A DNA stretch of 11,472 nucleotides, from positions 1 to 11,472 of the forward strand of contig JAADGT010000086.1 in the NCBI GenBank assembly GCA_013152215.1, in the 5' to 3' direction. How positions within the stretch are numbered: the first letter of the stretch is position 1; each line of letters begins with the position of its first letter. Below the pieces are notes generated by a model, which saw only the letters and a program-made list of their open reading frames with translations, searched no databases and was not told where the DNA came from. Positions 11,385 to 11,472 of this stretch are shown one piece after another. A program made the translations under genes and the position numbers. The stretch comes from Deltaproteobacteria bacterium (GTDB lineage Bacteria; Desulfobacterota; Deferrisomatia; Deferrisomatales; Deferrisomataceae).

Positions 11385-11472
11385 ATCGGGATAGGGGCGG
11401 CGGAGCATCGTCTCCGCCGACCCCTCCCACACCACCCGGCATGCGGGTCCGCACCGGGCGGTTCGAAAGGTT
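11385..11472 (-). mobile_element. 3' end of a group II intron (domains V and VI)
   Basis: On the minus strand 11462-11431 folds like intron domain V: a 9-bp lower stem (ACCGCCCGG with CCGGGTGGT, one G-U), a 2-nt TG bulge on the 3' side, a 4-bp upper stem (TGCG/CGCA) and a 4-nt loop. The CGC in the lower stem matches the catalytic triad of group IIC introns rather than the AGC of other classes. It is followed by GTGTGGGAGGGG and a domain VI hairpin with CGGCGGAG paired to CTCCGCCG, then CCCC-TAT-CCCGAT. An unpaired A at 11392 lies seven bases before the GAT that would end the intron at 11385. The rest of the intron, including any reverse transcriptase, lies beyond the window edge. Rfam Intron_gpII would test this. 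Confidence 0.75.
11431..11462 (-). ncRNA. Group II intron domain V (catalytic hairpin)
   Basis: A 32-nt hairpin with the domain V layout: 9-bp stem, two-base 3' bulge, short upper stem and small loop. The standard length is 34; this one is two short because of the upper stem. It is the most conserved ribozyme element of these introns. Confidence 0.72.

Overview
The window is dense, GC-rich DNA in which every convincing gene lies on the minus strand. Reading in the direction of transcription (high to low coordinates) it holds: the 3' end of a group II intron (about 11472 to 11385); a secreted gluzincin-type putative metalloprotease of the MXAN_6640-like kind (11368-9965); a 278-base intergenic region rich in regulatory structure (9964-9687); one giant 2975-residue lipoprotein gene (9686-759); an intrinsic terminator; and a partial gene for a membrane-anchored LptC-like protein (657-1) that runs off the window. 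The long plus-strand open frames are antisense shadows of the giant gene.

The organism looks like a Gram-negative bacterium of the former Deltaproteobacteria (Desulfobacterota or Myxococcota type). This is inferred from the high GC, a lipobox signal on a giant exported protein, an LptC-like gene, an MXAN_6640-like protease, and an architecture of carboxypeptidase-regulatory-like domains plus thrombospondin-type-3 calcium repeats that is typical of that group. The genus cannot be set from the sequence alone.

The giant protein is a mosaic. In order it has a lipoprotein signal, a Gly-rich linker, beta-sandwich domains, a region resembling the extracellular part of FAM171/CILP-type proteins, five tandem carboxypeptidase-regulatory-like domains, Ig/PKD-like domains, four clusters of DxDxDG calcium repeats, a helical domain of unknown family, a CBM9/DOMON-like domain, three diverged copies of a ~225-235-residue module bounded by QYRNY and NYARGYS, and a C-terminal ~96-residue beta domain. 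It is probably a calcium-stabilised outer-surface adhesin or structural protein. The triplicated module is the feature most likely to be undescribed.

The intergenic region upstream of the giant gene carries a good -35 box, a palindrome over the weak -10, a G-quadruplex-capable purine tract and then a strong intrinsic terminator, all before the giant gene's own ribosome binding site. The gene may be controlled by premature termination. Alternatively, promoter and terminator may delimit a ~115-nt small RNA, or the terminator may simply end the protease transcript. At the other end, the intron's predicted 3' splice junction lies only 16 nt upstream of the protease start codon. A functional link between protease and giant lipoprotein is suggested only by adjacency, export and shared calcium-loop motifs.
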